Shown in pieces: positions 43,701 through 52,615 of a stretch of DNA of 58,340 nt; position 1 is the first letter of the stretch; each line of letters opens with the position of its first letter. This DNA comes from Acidimicrobiia bacterium (lineage in GTDB: Bacteria > Actinomycetota > Acidimicrobiia > Acidimicrobiales > Poriferisodalaceae): the NCBI GenBank assembly GCA_022820505.1, contig JAJEFK010000040.1, forward strand, positions 1 through 58,340, written 5' to 3'. The position numbers and the translations under genes are program-made. Below the pieces are notes generated by a model. It had not been told where the DNA came from, searched no databases, and saw only the letters and a program-made list of their open reading frames with translations.

Positions 43701-44245
43701 GGGTCGAACTCCTCGATGACAGCGCGGCAGGCAGCTCCCCAGGCGAGCCCGGCCGCCTGGTGGTCATCGACTACAAGTCCGGCTCGGAATCGCCCTACGT
43801 GGGCATCCGCAAGCCGTCGATACGCGCCAGCCGGGGAGACGACCCCACGCTGCGTGGCACCAAGCTGCAGCTCGGCGTCTACGCACTCGCAGCCGCGCAC
43901 CACTACGCACCCGGCACCGCGGTGACCGAAGCGGTACGCGAAGCGGCCTACTGGTTCGTCTCGGCGCGCGCAGGCTGGGCGTGGGTATCGCGCCCGATGG
44001 ACCAGCAGTACTTCGAACGCTTCGACGAGGTCGTGAAGTCAGTCACCGACGGCATCGACGCGGGTGTCTTCGTGGGATATGTGCGCGCGGGCGACGACCG
44101 CGCAGGCTTCACGCCCTGCCCGTACTGCGATCCCGACGGGATCGGCACCGCCGACATCTCGCGGCAGTGGAAACGCAAGCGCGCCGACAGCGGGTTGGCC
44201 GGTTTTGTCGGGTTGGCCGAGGCCTCTGTGAGCGAGGCCGAGTGA
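40709..44245 (+). CDS. AddB-like PD-(D/E)XK nuclease/inactive helicase subunit
   Basis: A 1178-residue AddB/RexB-type subunit of a double-strand-break repair helicase-nuclease. The N-terminal helicase-like domain lacks a usable Walker A. The C-terminal nuclease has VVIDYKSG (D1021, K1023). An Fe-S cluster site is formed by C833 (TCPRKYLFSYLL) plus C1137 and C1140 (CPYC), but the fourth Cys expected shortly after is not present: the sequence reads DPDGIGTADISRQW. This is odd and may weaken the cluster. The gene ends in TGATG, shared with the addA-like gene. Confidence 0.85.
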   Translation: MQQLSIRRVGYGRPACDELEAFVRDAKVDDPFAPVTVVVRSNYEGVALRRQLTRQRAESAGPEQAHCGLVAIEFWTLQRVADELGSADLRARGRQPVNDLVIAAAIRQELAEAPGMFADIADHAATEISLARAFAEVRSLRRDQRDRLETSDSARVREVAGFVQRVWERLEAQNYYDPNGLLDHVVGRLRGRADTAAERARQRLGRLLLHLPRDLSPNEIRLVQALAGTTDIVVHFGVTGNPVADRPAHELHTALSTPGTDWAASRHVDEAGIDEATADRIISVTDPDEEVRTAVRSVLEDLGDGIPASEIAVLIPARDPYARSLADQLGAAGIAWNGDAAQSLSESVVGRFVLSLMRLVVDQRLRRVDVMAMLAEAPVWRPIETADGTRNRAPVPAAAWERLARTANVVEGSDWIPSESQNARSGDPSTRLGRYMRLLDSQIATEESDPEASDARLSRLRADRERCGDLAEFISDLSQRISRAVSLRSWNDLSAWLRRQVTDLLGRTTDDDWAPGVPAGTTGAHRPDDVSDGGPSQPRGGGLSDARTRWDVERAAAQRVDHIIEGLSTLGAIEPSADASLLLRILQSQLASPHGLSGRVGAGVFVGRIGSHAAIPRQRLYILGLAEGIYPNRQLPDSLIGDADRHPGALIRRSERTDAQHRDLLAALACCTGRSTVTIPRGDLRRNAENVPSRWLLPTVQRLAAAAEHPSDDFSGGYLDADNLTSAAASGSIAGLSVSHSFLSGLLHARFPATEAEYDSRDLINAAAGDGRGSHWLFADKAEPAFARGVAMWRERQSRRFTQFDGNLGDVVVAGDSFTQVLSASRLETWATCPRKYLFSYLLGIDEVVEPESVVRLSPIDRGRLIHESLDELLRELIDAAPTRDDLPGVGRDYSSADRNRLLEIGAAKAAEFEAAGATGFPLLWSFDRETVLADLVEVLARDEQRAVTPHAAPRGTVVASEHRFGLGPSSLGDGTNSAVPYDLEPGRVLHFRGAIDRVELLDDSAAGSSPGEPGRLVVIDYKSGSESPYVGIRKPSIRASRGDDPTLRGTKLQLGVYALAAAHHYAPGTAVTEAVREAAYWFVSARAGWAWVSRPMDQQYFERFDEVVKSVTDGIDAGVFVGYVRAGDDRAGFTPCPYCDPDGIGTADISRQWKRKRADSGLAGFVGLAEASVSEAE

Positions 44246-47200
44246 TGCTGTCCGACCAGAACGAGCGCGATCTGATCGCCACCGAGTCGCGTCGGCTGCT
44301 CTTCGTCGAAGCGGGCGCCGGCACCGGAAAGACCACCGTGCTCGTGAATCGGATCGTATCGATGGTGACCGGCACGGGCAGCTTCGATCCGGTGCCGATG
44401 TCATCTGTCGCAGCCATCACGTTCACGGACAAGGCGGCCGCCGAGCTCCGCAACCGTGTGCGGGCCGAGCTGAACAAGGCGCTGCAGGCCGCGTCGGGTA
44501 CCGAACGCGATCTCGTGGTCGCCGCATTGGGCGAACTGGACGGTGCTGCAGTGGGCACCCTGCACAGCTTCGCTCGCCGCATTCTGGCTGAGCACCCAGT
44601 GGAGGCCGGCCTGCCTCCGTCGTTCGAGACGCTCGACGAGATCGCTTCGGAGGTCGCGTTCGACGAGCGCTGGGACACGTTCCTGTCGGAGCTGCTGTCC
44701 GACCAGTCGATGCGCTGGGCGATCGGCATGCTCGACGCGGTCGGCGTCACTCCGGCGCACCTGCGCGATCTCGCCCGAGCGCTCAACGCCAACTCCGACC
44801 GGCTCCATTGGCCTGCCCATCTGCGGGACAGCGCGCCACTCGGCGTGGCGCACATCAACCAGCTCGCGACGCGTCTTCTGGAGCGTCGCAGAGAGTGCAC
44901 CAATCCCGGCGCCTGCAAGCTGTACCTCTCGTTCGGCGCGATCAACGCTCTGGTCGAGCGTCTCACGAACACCCGCAATGACCGCGAGGGCCTCCGTGTG
45001 CTGATGCGCGCCGATGTTCCCAAGGTCGGCAACAAGGGGAACAAGCGCGACTGGCCCGATGTCGCGGACGTGCGAGCTGACTTTGCCCGGCTGTCCGACG
45101 AGATCGACCGCGCAGTGGCGTCGGTGGTGGCTGAAGCGCTGGCCCAGGTCACCGAACGGCTCCGTGCGTTCACCACCGATGGCGTCATGCACCGTCGGCG
45201 CGTCGGCAGCTTGGAATTCCATGATCTGCTCACCCAAGCGCGGTGGCTGCTGCGTGACAGTCCCGCGGCCGCCCAGGTGCGCTCGGCGCTGGCAGCCCAG
45301 TACCAACGGCTGCTGCTCGACGAGTTCCAAGACACCGATCCGATTCAGATCGAGCTGGCACAGCTCATTGCATTTCCCGACGGCGTCGACGCGGCTTCGG
45401 CCCGGCCTGAGCGGCTCTTCTTCGTCGGCGATCCGAAGCAGTCCATCTACCGCTTTCGCCGAGCCGACATTGCGCAGTACCGGTCCGCGCAGGCGAGTCT
45501 CGGCGAAGAACTCGGATCAGTGCTCACCTTGAGCACCAACTTCCGCACCCTGCCGGGGATCATCGATTGGGTCAACGAGGTCTTCGACAGCCTGATCAAC
45601 GAGGTGCCTGCGCTGCAACCTCCGTACCACGCGCTGAAAGCGGGACGGCAGCTGCCCGATGCCGTTCGGGCAGCGAGCGACGAAGGCATCGACATGGGCT
45701 TGCGGCGTGTCAGCGGACCTCGGGTCAGTGTCTTGGGACTCAACCCGCGTGACCGCAGGACGCCGATCAGCGAGGTGCGTGAGGCCGAGTCCGAAGACGT
45801 TGCGGGCGCGATCGCAGCAATCATGAATGAGCGGTGGATGGTCATCGACCCGCACACCGGCGAAGCGCGGCCGGCCCGTCCCAGCGACATCGCCGTGCTC
45901 ATTCCCAAGCGGACGGGCCTGCCGCAGCTCGAGGAGGCCCTGTCCGACGCCGACATCTCATACCGGCTCGAGGCCGCATCATTCGTCTGGCGAACGCAGA
46001 TGGTGCGCGACCTCATGATGTGCCTGCGAGCGGTGTCGGATCCCACCGATGCACTGGCAATCGCCAGTGCATTGCGGACGCCCGTGTACGGCTGCGGCGA
46101 CGACGACCTGTACGTCCACCGGGTGAGACATCAGGGCTCGTGGAACTACACCGATCCACGGCTGGGCGATGCGGAGCCCACGCCGGCAGTCGACGCGCTC
46201 AGGCACCTGCTGTCGTTGCACCAGCGCAGCACCACCTTGGGCCCAGCTGCGGTCATCGACGCTCTCGTGCGGGAGCGACGGCTCTATGAGCAAGTGGCGA
46301 CTCGGGCGCGGCCGCGTGACGGCTGGCGTCAGATCCGATACCTCGCCGACCAGGCGCGGGCATGGTCCGACAGCCAGCACGGCGGCCTGCGCGGCTTCCT
46401 GGCCTGGGCGAAGGGGCAGGCAGCAGAGAACTCGCGCGCCACCGAATCGATCCTGCCCGAGTCCGACGACGAAGCGGTGCGCGTGATGACCATTCACGCC
46501 GCCAAGGGCCTCGAATTCCCGATCGTCATCGTCGCGGGTCTGCAGGACAGGCCCCGCAGGCGAGCCGGCGTGCAGGTGATCATCTCGCGGGAGGGCTCAC
46601 CGCCTGAGATCCGCCTACGAGGCGAAGTGAGCTCCCTTCACTTCGAGGAACGCAACGAAGACGAGGTTGTGGCGCTTCATTACGAACGACTGCGCCTGTT
46701 GTACGTGGCCTGCACCAGGGCGCGCGACCATCTGATCGTCTCGGTGCACCGCAAGGAACCGCCCCAGCGTTCAAGCGGTGACCACAATCTTGAGAGCGGG
46801 GAGCTGCTGAGCGCTGCGTTGAGCATCTCAGGCAGCGCTGCCGCGGACGAGCCGCTGAGCGGGATCACTTGGCGCGTGGACGACTTCCGGCCCGATCGCG
46901 AAGATCCCGACGCAGACGCGCTCGACGAGTCCGACGGTTCGGGCAGTCGGGCCTCAACTGTCGATGCCACTGCGGATTCAACTTCGATCCTTGCACGCCG
47001 CGAAGAATGGCAGCAGCGGCATGCGGCAGCCGCGAAGGCGAGCAGGACTGCGTCGCATCTCAGTGCCTCGGCCCTCGCCAAGCATCACGCCGCAACCATC
47101 GTCACCGAGGGCGGCGCGAGTGGTGCAGGTCCCGACGCAGAGCTGGACGCAGCGGGGTTGTCCAAGGACGATGTGGTCACCGACACCGGCGCTGCTGTAG

Positions 47201-47820
47201 CCGATGCCGGCAGCGAGGATGGCTACCGCGCCCGAGGCGAACCGCTGGCGCGCCAAGGCCGTTACGGCACCGCCCTGGGCAGCGCCGTGCATGCGGTGTT
47301 GCAGAACATCGACATATCCGACAGCTCCTCACACGACTCCAAGGCGCTGCGAGCGCTCGCTGCGGTCTGTGCGCGCGACCACGGTCTGACCGGGCAGACG
47401 AGCGAGATCACACGTCGGGTGGAAGCTGCGCTTGCGAGCCACACGGTGGCAGAGGCTGCCCGCGGGCGCTACTGGCAGGAGGTGTTCGTCACCGCCCCGC
47501 TCGACGACGGGCTCGTGCTCGAAGGCTTCATCGACCTGCTGTACGAGACACCCGACGGGCGACTGGTGGTGGTCGACTTCAAGACCGACGCCGTCGCGGA
47601 CAGCAGTGTTGTCGAGCAGAAGACCGGCTACTACCGCCTTCAGGGCGCCACCTACGCCTGGTGCGCACAGCAGGCCACCGGCATGGAGGTGGAGCGCATC
47701 GTGTTCCAGTTCCTGGCTCGTGACGATGTCGCCGAAGGTGTGATCGAGGGCGAAGATCTCGCCCGGGCACTCGACGACGTGGCTGCTGCAGCTCAGAGCG
47801 CGCGGGGTGGGGGCTGGTAG
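44245..47820 (+). CDS. AddA-like UvrD-family helicase/nuclease
   Basis: A 1191-residue SF1A helicase with a C-terminal nuclease, the motor of the AddAB-type break-repair complex. Walker A is EAGAGTGKTT (GAGTGKT, residues 24-30), motif II LLLDEFQDTDPIQ, motif III FVGDPKQSIYRFRRAD, motif V VMTIHAAKGLEFPIV, motif VI LLYVACTRARD. The nuclease core is GFIDLLYETPDGRLVVVDFKTD. An Asp/Ser/Ala-rich insert (roughly residues 880-1010) separates the two. The 3' end overlaps the convergent amidase gene by 28 bp. Confidence 0.9.
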   Translation: MLSDQNERDLIATESRRLLFVEAGAGTGKTTVLVNRIVSMVTGTGSFDPVPMSSVAAITFTDKAAAELRNRVRAELNKALQAASGTERDLVVAALGELDGAAVGTLHSFARRILAEHPVEAGLPPSFETLDEIASEVAFDERWDTFLSELLSDQSMRWAIGMLDAVGVTPAHLRDLARALNANSDRLHWPAHLRDSAPLGVAHINQLATRLLERRRECTNPGACKLYLSFGAINALVERLTNTRNDREGLRVLMRADVPKVGNKGNKRDWPDVADVRADFARLSDEIDRAVASVVAEALAQVTERLRAFTTDGVMHRRRVGSLEFHDLLTQARWLLRDSPAAAQVRSALAAQYQRLLLDEFQDTDPIQIELAQLIAFPDGVDAASARPERLFFVGDPKQSIYRFRRADIAQYRSAQASLGEELGSVLTLSTNFRTLPGIIDWVNEVFDSLINEVPALQPPYHALKAGRQLPDAVRAASDEGIDMGLRRVSGPRVSVLGLNPRDRRTPISEVREAESEDVAGAIAAIMNERWMVIDPHTGEARPARPSDIAVLIPKRTGLPQLEEALSDADISYRLEAASFVWRTQMVRDLMMCLRAVSDPTDALAIASALRTPVYGCGDDDLYVHRVRHQGSWNYTDPRLGDAEPTPAVDALRHLLSLHQRSTTLGPAAVIDALVRERRLYEQVATRARPRDGWRQIRYLADQARAWSDSQHGGLRGFLAWAKGQAAENSRATESILPESDDEAVRVMTIHAAKGLEFPIVIVAGLQDRPRRRAGVQVIISREGSPPEIRLRGEVSSLHFEERNEDEVVALHYERLRLLYVACTRARDHLIVSVHRKEPPQRSSGDHNLESGELLSAALSISGSAAADEPLSGITWRVDDFRPDREDPDADALDESDGSGSRASTVDATADSTSILARREEWQQRHAAAAKASRTASHLSASALAKHHAATIVTEGGASGAGPDAELDAAGLSKDDVVTDTGAAVADAGSEDGYRARGEPLARQGRYGTALGSAVHAVLQNIDISDSSSHDSKALRALAAVCARDHGLTGQTSEITRRVEAALASHTVAEAARGRYWQEVFVTAPLDDGLVLEGFIDLLYETPDGRLVVVDFKTDAVADSSVVEQKTGYYRLQGATYAWCAQQATGMEVERIVFQFLARDDVAEGVIEGEDLARALDDVAAAAQSARGGGW

Positions 47821-49163
47821 CCGCCGGTGAGCTCGCCGATGCGGCGGGCCAGCGCCATCGTGGTGCGGTCGCCGCCGTAGGGGCCGACCACTTGGAATCC
47901 CACGGGCAGGCCTTGGGTGGTGAGGCCCAGCGGCGGCACGGTGGCGGGCAGGTACGACATGCCGGTCAGGATCGTCCAGCGGGTCATCTCGATGTAGGGC
48001 CGCTCGATGCCGTTTGCGGGGATGCGGCGCTCGGCGAAGGTCCCTTCCTGCATGTGATCGAAGGGCGGGTGGAAGCTCACCGGCATGAGGATCGCGTCGT
48101 AGCCGGTGAAGAAATCGGCCCACTTGCGGCGGCACTCCTCGCGCGCCATGTGGCGCTCGAGCCACTCGCGATGGCCGGGTCCTTCGCCGCGGCCGGCCAA
48201 GGTCATGGCGGCCCGCACCAGCCACAGGCCGGTCTCCCACGCCGGCAGCGGGTCGATGTCTGGTCGAGCTGCGTGGTCGACGCTCACGCCGCTGGCCTCG
48301 AGGGCGCCGACAGCAGCGTTCATCACCTCCAGTACGTCGCCGTCGACCGGGCAGTACTCGTCGTCGAGCCACGCCGCGACGCGCAGGCCGCCGACGTCAT
48401 CCGGCGCAGGCGGCAGCCGCGGCACCCACGGCTCTTCGCTGCGCAGCAGCACGTCGAACAGCAATTCCAGGTCGTCGCAGCTGCGCGCCAGCGGGCCGAA
48501 CACGTTGATGTCCGGCTCGGTGGTGCCGCCGCGCACGTGGTCGAGATAGCCGGTCGTCGGGATGACGCCGAAGCTCGGCTTGTGGCCCCAGATGCCGTTG
48601 TACGAGGCCGGGAAACGGATCGAGCCGCCGATGTCGGTGCCGATCTCGAAGCCGGTGAAACCCATGGCGGTCGCCGCTGCGGCACCTCCCGAGGAGCCGC
48701 CGGGCACCTTCGTCAGATCCCACGGGTTGCTGGTGGTGCCGAACAGATCATTGAACGACTGGTTGTCGGCCGACCAGCGCGGCAGGTTGGTCTTGCCGAT
48801 CACGACCGCTCCCGCAGCACGGCAGGCAGCCACGACTGCCGCATCGGTGTCGGGCACGTTGTGGGTCAGCTCCCGCGCCCCACCGGTCGAGCGGATGCCT
48901 TCGGTCATCAGGGCGTCCTTGGCGGTGAACGGGACTCCGTGCAGAGGCCCGAGCGTGGCACCGCCCGCCTGCGCAGCATCAGCAGCAGCAGCGCGCTCGA
49001 GCGCCGCTTCGAAGTCGCGGGTGACCACCGCGTTGATGTCGCCGTCGAGCCGCTCGATGCGGTCGATGACGTGGGCGGTCAGCTCGCGGCTCGACAGCTC
49101 CCCCGCAGCCACTGCCGCTGCCTGCTCGCTCGCACTCCACAGTCCCGGGTCATCGCTTGCCAT
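47793..49163 (-). CDS. Amidase-signature family amidase (second)
   Basis: A 456-residue amidase with the family triad: Lys in PFTAKDALM, GGSSGGAAAA, and Ser in DIGGSIRFPAS. It is only loosely related to the amidase at 13091-14455 and has a more typical bacterial amidase layout, with a C-terminal ATVPPLGLTTQGLPVGFQVVGP segment. ATG 49163 follows a purine-rich AGGGGACGAG; a TTG at 49193 would add 10 residues. Substrate unknown. Confidence 0.85.
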   Translation of the reverse strand: MASDDPGLWSASEQAAAVAAGELSSRELTAHVIDRIERLDGDINAVVTRDFEAALERAAAADAAQAGGATLGPLHGVPFTAKDALMTEGIRSTGGARELTHNVPDTDAAVVAACRAAGAVVIGKTNLPRWSADNQSFNDLFGTTSNPWDLTKVPGGSSGGAAAATAMGFTGFEIGTDIGGSIRFPASYNGIWGHKPSFGVIPTTGYLDHVRGGTTEPDINVFGPLARSCDDLELLFDVLLRSEEPWVPRLPPAPDDVGGLRVAAWLDDEYCPVDGDVLEVMNAAVGALEASGVSVDHAARPDIDPLPAWETGLWLVRAAMTLAGRGEGPGHREWLERHMAREECRRKWADFFTGYDAILMPVSFHPPFDHMQEGTFAERRIPANGIERPYIEMTRWTILTGMSYLPATVPPLGLTTQGLPVGFQVVGPYGGDRTTMALARRIGELTGGYQPPPRAL

Positions 49164-49275
49164 CTCGTCCCCTGATCCCCAAGCGCCGTACAACCCGGCG
49201 CCGCGCCGACGTTAGTTCTGACATCGCAGGCAGGTTCTGAGTGGAGCGCCGTCGTGGCGGGGTCGGCCTCGGTGC

Positions 49276-50334
49276 TTACCCGGTGATCTGCCGGTAGGCG
49301 TCGATCACCGTTGCGAGCTCGGCAGGCGTTGCGCCGTGCATGAGCACGGCGTCGCAACCGAGGTCGATCTGCCGTCTCACCGCCGCAGCGCACTCGGCTG
49401 GGGTCCCCGCTGCCATCGGGGCCAGCCATTCATCGGGCAAGAGCGTGCCGATGTGCTCAAGCTCGGCAACCGTGGCTGTGCCGTCGATCGGGGCAAGGAA
49501 CTTGGCCACGACCTCGTCGGCACGGAACTGCGCCAGCACATCGGGGTCCCAGCGATTCACTCGCACCAGCACATCGCCGTAGTACTGCAGGTAGGTAGCC
49601 AAGCGTCCGATCGTCTTGCGCAGCCGCAGCTCGGGCGGCACCTCGTCGCTGACCACGACGAAGCATGACCACACGTTCACCTCAGCCGGATCGCGTCCGG
49701 CCTGCTCGGCCGCCGCCGTGACGGCATCCACCGAGCGCACCACGGTCTCGTCGGAATAGAACGGGTGCAGGATCACGTCGTCGAAACAGCGCCCGCCTAG
49801 GGCCAGCGTGTTCGGCCCCATCGCCCCGAGCGCCAGGGGCAGGTGCTCATCGAGCGTTTGGTCGAGCAGCAGGATCGGAACGCGGCCGGTCGGACCGTCG
49901 TAGTCGCCGATGATCTCGCCCCGGAACAGCTGGCGCATCACCAGGGCGAAGTCCTCCAGCTCGGCCGTGGTGACGGGCTCCAAGCCCATGATCTGCTGCG
50001 CCACAGCTACTCCACGCCCGAAGCCCATCGTGAACCGACCGCCGGCCAGGCTCTGCACCGTCAGCGCGAGGCCCGCCGTGAGCGTCGGGTGGCGGGTGTT
50101 GATGTTCGTGACTCCCAGCGTGATGCCGATGGAGCTTGTCACCGCCGCGGCAGCGCCGCAGAGGGCACCAGCCTCCTTGCGATTGGGTCGTTCACCGAGA
50201 AACGCCCTGCCGAGCCCCATCGCTTCGGCAGCCTGAACCTCGGTGAGCGCATCCGAAGAGTCCTCTGCATCGCCAGGCAGCATGTAGAAGCCCAGCTCGG
50301 GAAACTCTTGCGGTGCCACTGCTCTGTCCGACAT
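49276..50334 (-). CDS. LLM-class F420-dependent oxidoreductase (second)
   Basis: A 352-residue luciferase-like oxidoreductase. It has GLGRAFLGERP, ITLGVTNINTRHPTLTAGLALTVQSLAGGRFTMGFGRG and ALGAMGPNTLALGG, fitting the F420-dependent subgroup. It is preceded by a leaderless-type promoter and is a monocistronic unit or is read with the amidase 112 bp downstream. Confidence 0.85.
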   Translation of the reverse strand: MSDRAVAPQEFPELGFYMLPGDAEDSSDALTEVQAAEAMGLGRAFLGERPNRKEAGALCGAAAAVTSSIGITLGVTNINTRHPTLTAGLALTVQSLAGGRFTMGFGRGVAVAQQIMGLEPVTTAELEDFALVMRQLFRGEIIGDYDGPTGRVPILLLDQTLDEHLPLALGAMGPNTLALGGRCFDDVILHPFYSDETVVRSVDAVTAAAEQAGRDPAEVNVWSCFVVVSDEVPPELRLRKTIGRLATYLQYYGDVLVRVNRWDPDVLAQFRADEVVAKFLAPIDGTATVAELEHIGTLLPDEWLAPMAAGTPAECAAAVRRQIDLGCDAVLMHGATPAELATVIDAYRQITG

Positions 50335-50341
50335 CTGCGAG

Positions 50342-50347
50342 ACACTA
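50342..50347 (-). promoter_or_regulatory. -10 box of the second LLM oxidoreductase gene
   Basis: TAGTGT on the minus strand followed by 7 nt and ATG 50334. Confidence 0.45.
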
Positions 50348-50426
50348 GGACACCGTTCGCGCGTGAAATCGATTCATCGGCTGCATGCGGCGCGCAGCGG
50401 GTGCGCTGCCGCCTGCCCGCTCGCCG

Positions 50427-51851
50427 CTACTCGGTGCGCTCCACGATGAACAGCGTCTGTTCCGGCTTGCCGACGACGACCGCGAGATGATCGCCCGCCC
50501 TGCCGACCTCCCCGTTGACCTGGTTCAGCTCCTCGTCGTCGATCGGGCAGACCTCCCACGTCTGACCGCCGCGCCGCAGCATCGCCATGCCCCCGCTGAC
50601 GTGCACCGTCGTGGCGACATCCATGACGGTGGTCTGGTGCAGGGCCACGGTTGCGGCACCCTCGTCCGCCGATCGGCTGGGAGTGAGCTGCAGCGCAGCG
50701 ACCGTGTACTTCGGCGGGCTCGTGGTCGTCCACTCCAAGTCAGCACCGGATGCTGCGGCGGCATCGGCATCGGAGCGAGCCACGTTCGGCCAGTGATCCG
50801 CGAACCCCCCGTCCAGCCGCGCAAGCGGCCAGCTGTCACGCCAGATCTCGCCGAGTTCCTCCAGTTCGGCGACAAGTTCCGCTGCCGCACCGGTCGGCGC
50901 TTCGAACTCCGCAGTGCCCTGGCATTGCTCGTCCAGCCATAGGCGCTCGACGCGCTCGAGTTCGATGGCGGTGTCGGTGACGCGAATCCGGGCGTCGAGC
51001 AGCTCCCACGCCACCGTCGGCGGTGTGTCGTCATCGACACGGACGTAGCTCCACCGCTCGCCTGTGCTCACCGCGACCACCTGCTCACGTGTGCAATCGA
51101 GCGGTCGAACCACACCGAACACGGCTATACGCCCGGGTCTGGACAGATCGACCGCCACGACCTCCATGTCGCCGGGCAGGCCCACCGACTGCCAGTCCGC
51201 GCCGTCGTAGGCGTACCAGTTTCCGGCTGCACGGGCGACGGCATGCGCGCCGCTGAACGAGTAGCGCATGTCGGCGCCCTCGGCCTCCGGCGGCGGCTGC
51301 ACGATCGATACGGCGGTGGCGAACACCGCGGTCTCAGGGTCGCTGCTGGCAGGCGGCTTGCCGTCCCAGTTCTCCGACTCGCCAGCCATTGCTGGTTCGA
51401 GCGTCTCGCCGACGGGCGGCGTGGCGGCACCGGCCGCTGCGTCCTCCGACTGCTCGGGCACGACCTGCTCGGATGCGTCATCGCTCGCCGCAGCCGCGGT
51501 CACGACTTCGGCCGGCGCCTCGTCGGCCATCTCCTCCTCGGCCATCTCTTCCTCGGCAACGCTGAATGCGACAGCAGCAGCAGTCGTCGCGGACATGGGT
51601 TCGGCCGCCTCCTGCTGTTCGGCGGCCACAACGGAGTCGGTGAGATCACTGCGCCCGCCGTCTCGCAGCGACACCACGCCCACGAGCGCGACCGCCACGA
51701 GCGCGAAGGCGCCCACGCCGCCGCGCGCTGCGTTGCGCCGACGCTGCAGCTGGGCTGCGCGCGCCTGGACGCCCGCGAGTGAGCCCGAGCCCACCGGCAT
51801 CTCCGATGCCGCGCTGCGCAGCCGCCCGCGGAGGAAGTCCTCGTCAGTCAC
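50427..51851 (-). CDS. Membrane protein, putative anti-sigma partner of the ECF sigma factor
   Basis: A 474-residue single-pass membrane protein: cytoplasmic N-terminus (residues 1-43, RSAASEMPVGSGSLAGVQARA), one helix near 44-62, then an extracytoplasmic acidic linker (EEEMAEEEMADE) and a large soluble domain. No known domain is recognised outside. Such proteins encoded directly after ECF sigma factors usually act as anti-sigma factors; the N-terminal region lacks a clear zinc-binding HxxxCxxC motif. Coupled to the sigma gene by a 4-bp overlap. Confidence 0.65.
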   Translation of the reverse strand: MTDEDFLRGRLRSAASEMPVGSGSLAGVQARAAQLQRRRNAARGGVGAFALVAVALVGVVSLRDGGRSDLTDSVVAAEQQEAAEPMSATTAAAVAFSVAEEEMAEEEMADEAPAEVVTAAAASDDASEQVVPEQSEDAAAGAATPPVGETLEPAMAGESENWDGKPPASSDPETAVFATAVSIVQPPPEAEGADMRYSFSGAHAVARAAGNWYAYDGADWQSVGLPGDMEVVAVDLSRPGRIAVFGVVRPLDCTREQVVAVSTGERWSYVRVDDDTPPTVAWELLDARIRVTDTAIELERVERLWLDEQCQGTAEFEAPTGAAAELVAELEELGEIWRDSWPLARLDGGFADHWPNVARSDADAAAASGADLEWTTTSPPKYTVAALQLTPSRSADEGAATVALHQTTVMDVATTVHVSGGMAMLRRGGQTWEVCPIDDEELNQVNGEVGRAGDHLAVVVGKPEQTLFIVERTE

Positions 51852-52522
51852 GACCCGTCCTGTTCGTCGGCCGACGTTTCCAGCACGCCGCGCAGCTGCT
51901 CCAGACCGCGGCTGAGGCGGCTCTTGACGGTGCCCGTCGCGATGCCAAGCGCATCGGCGGTCTCGGCCACCGACCAGTCCAAGTAGAAGCGGGCCACGAT
52001 CACCGCGCGGTGCGCATCATTGAGCGTGGCCAACGCCCGCTCGAGGTCGACGTCGCGCGCCCTGTCCTCGGTGGCGTGCGGCTGGGCCAGCAGGGGTCGG
52101 CGTTCTCGTTCTCGCCGAACCCGTCGCAGCCACGATCGTGCCCAGTTCAACCCGACGCGGAATACCCAGCCCTGCGGGTTGGCGTAGGCGCTGACCTGTC
52201 CCCAGCGCTGGCACGCGCGTGCGAACGCCTCGTCGGCTGCTTCGGCGCCGAGCGCGCTGTCGCGCAGCGCCAGCCCGAGCGCACGCGCCAACTCGTCGCG
52301 GTGGGTCGCATAGAAGTCCTCGAACCGGACTGCGACCGCATCGATCGGGCCGGCCCCGGTCGAGGGCGCGCCGTCAGCGGCGTTCACCGTCAGTCCTGAG
52401 CGGATGGTGCCCGGGCCGATTGTGCTCGATCCCGCCGACGGGGCAGCCATCAGCGAGGCATCGAAACGCAAATCCAGGCTCATCACTGCCGGAATCGTCA
52501 ATGCAATGGGCGCGCCAGCCAT
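51848..52522 (-). CDS. ECF-type RNA polymerase sigma factor
   Basis: A 224-residue group 4 sigma factor. Region 2 is FEDFYATHRDELARALGLALRD with AADEAFARACQRW and NPQGWVFRVGLNWARSWLRR; region 4 is LNDAHRAVIVARFYLDWSVAETADALGIATGTVKSRLSRGLEQL. The first 60 residues are an unconserved, low-complexity extension; a later start (e.g. ATG 52483) is possible, but a GGGGA ribosome site favours 52522. An ECF-type promoter precedes it, consistent with autoregulation, and the membrane partner follows with a 4-bp overlap. Confidence 0.88.
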   Translation of the reverse strand: MAGAPIALTIPAVMSLDLRFDASLMAAPSAGSSTIGPGTIRSGLTVNAADGAPSTGAGPIDAVAVRFEDFYATHRDELARALGLALRDSALGAEAADEAFARACQRWGQVSAYANPQGWVFRVGLNWARSWLRRVRRERERRPLLAQPHATEDRARDVDLERALATLNDAHRAVIVARFYLDWSVAETADALGIATGTVKSRLSRGLEQLRGVLETSADEQDGS

Positions 52523-52554
52523 GCCAAGTCCCCACGAAGACTGCCTGCCCCTTC

Positions 52555-52581
52555 AGACTCCGGCCGGACTGTTTCGGTTCC
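52555..52581 (-). promoter_or_regulatory. ECF-type promoter (GGAACC-N17-GTCT) upstream of the sigma gene
   Basis: GGAACC at 52576-52581 and GTCT at 52555-52558 on the minus strand, separated by 17 nt. This fits the classic ECF -35 GGAAC and -10 GTC elements and lies 33 nt before the sigma-factor ATG. Autoregulation is the likely meaning. Confidence 0.5.
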
Positions 52582-52615
52582 ATGAAGATCGTTGCATGAC
52601 CGTCATGATCGACGG

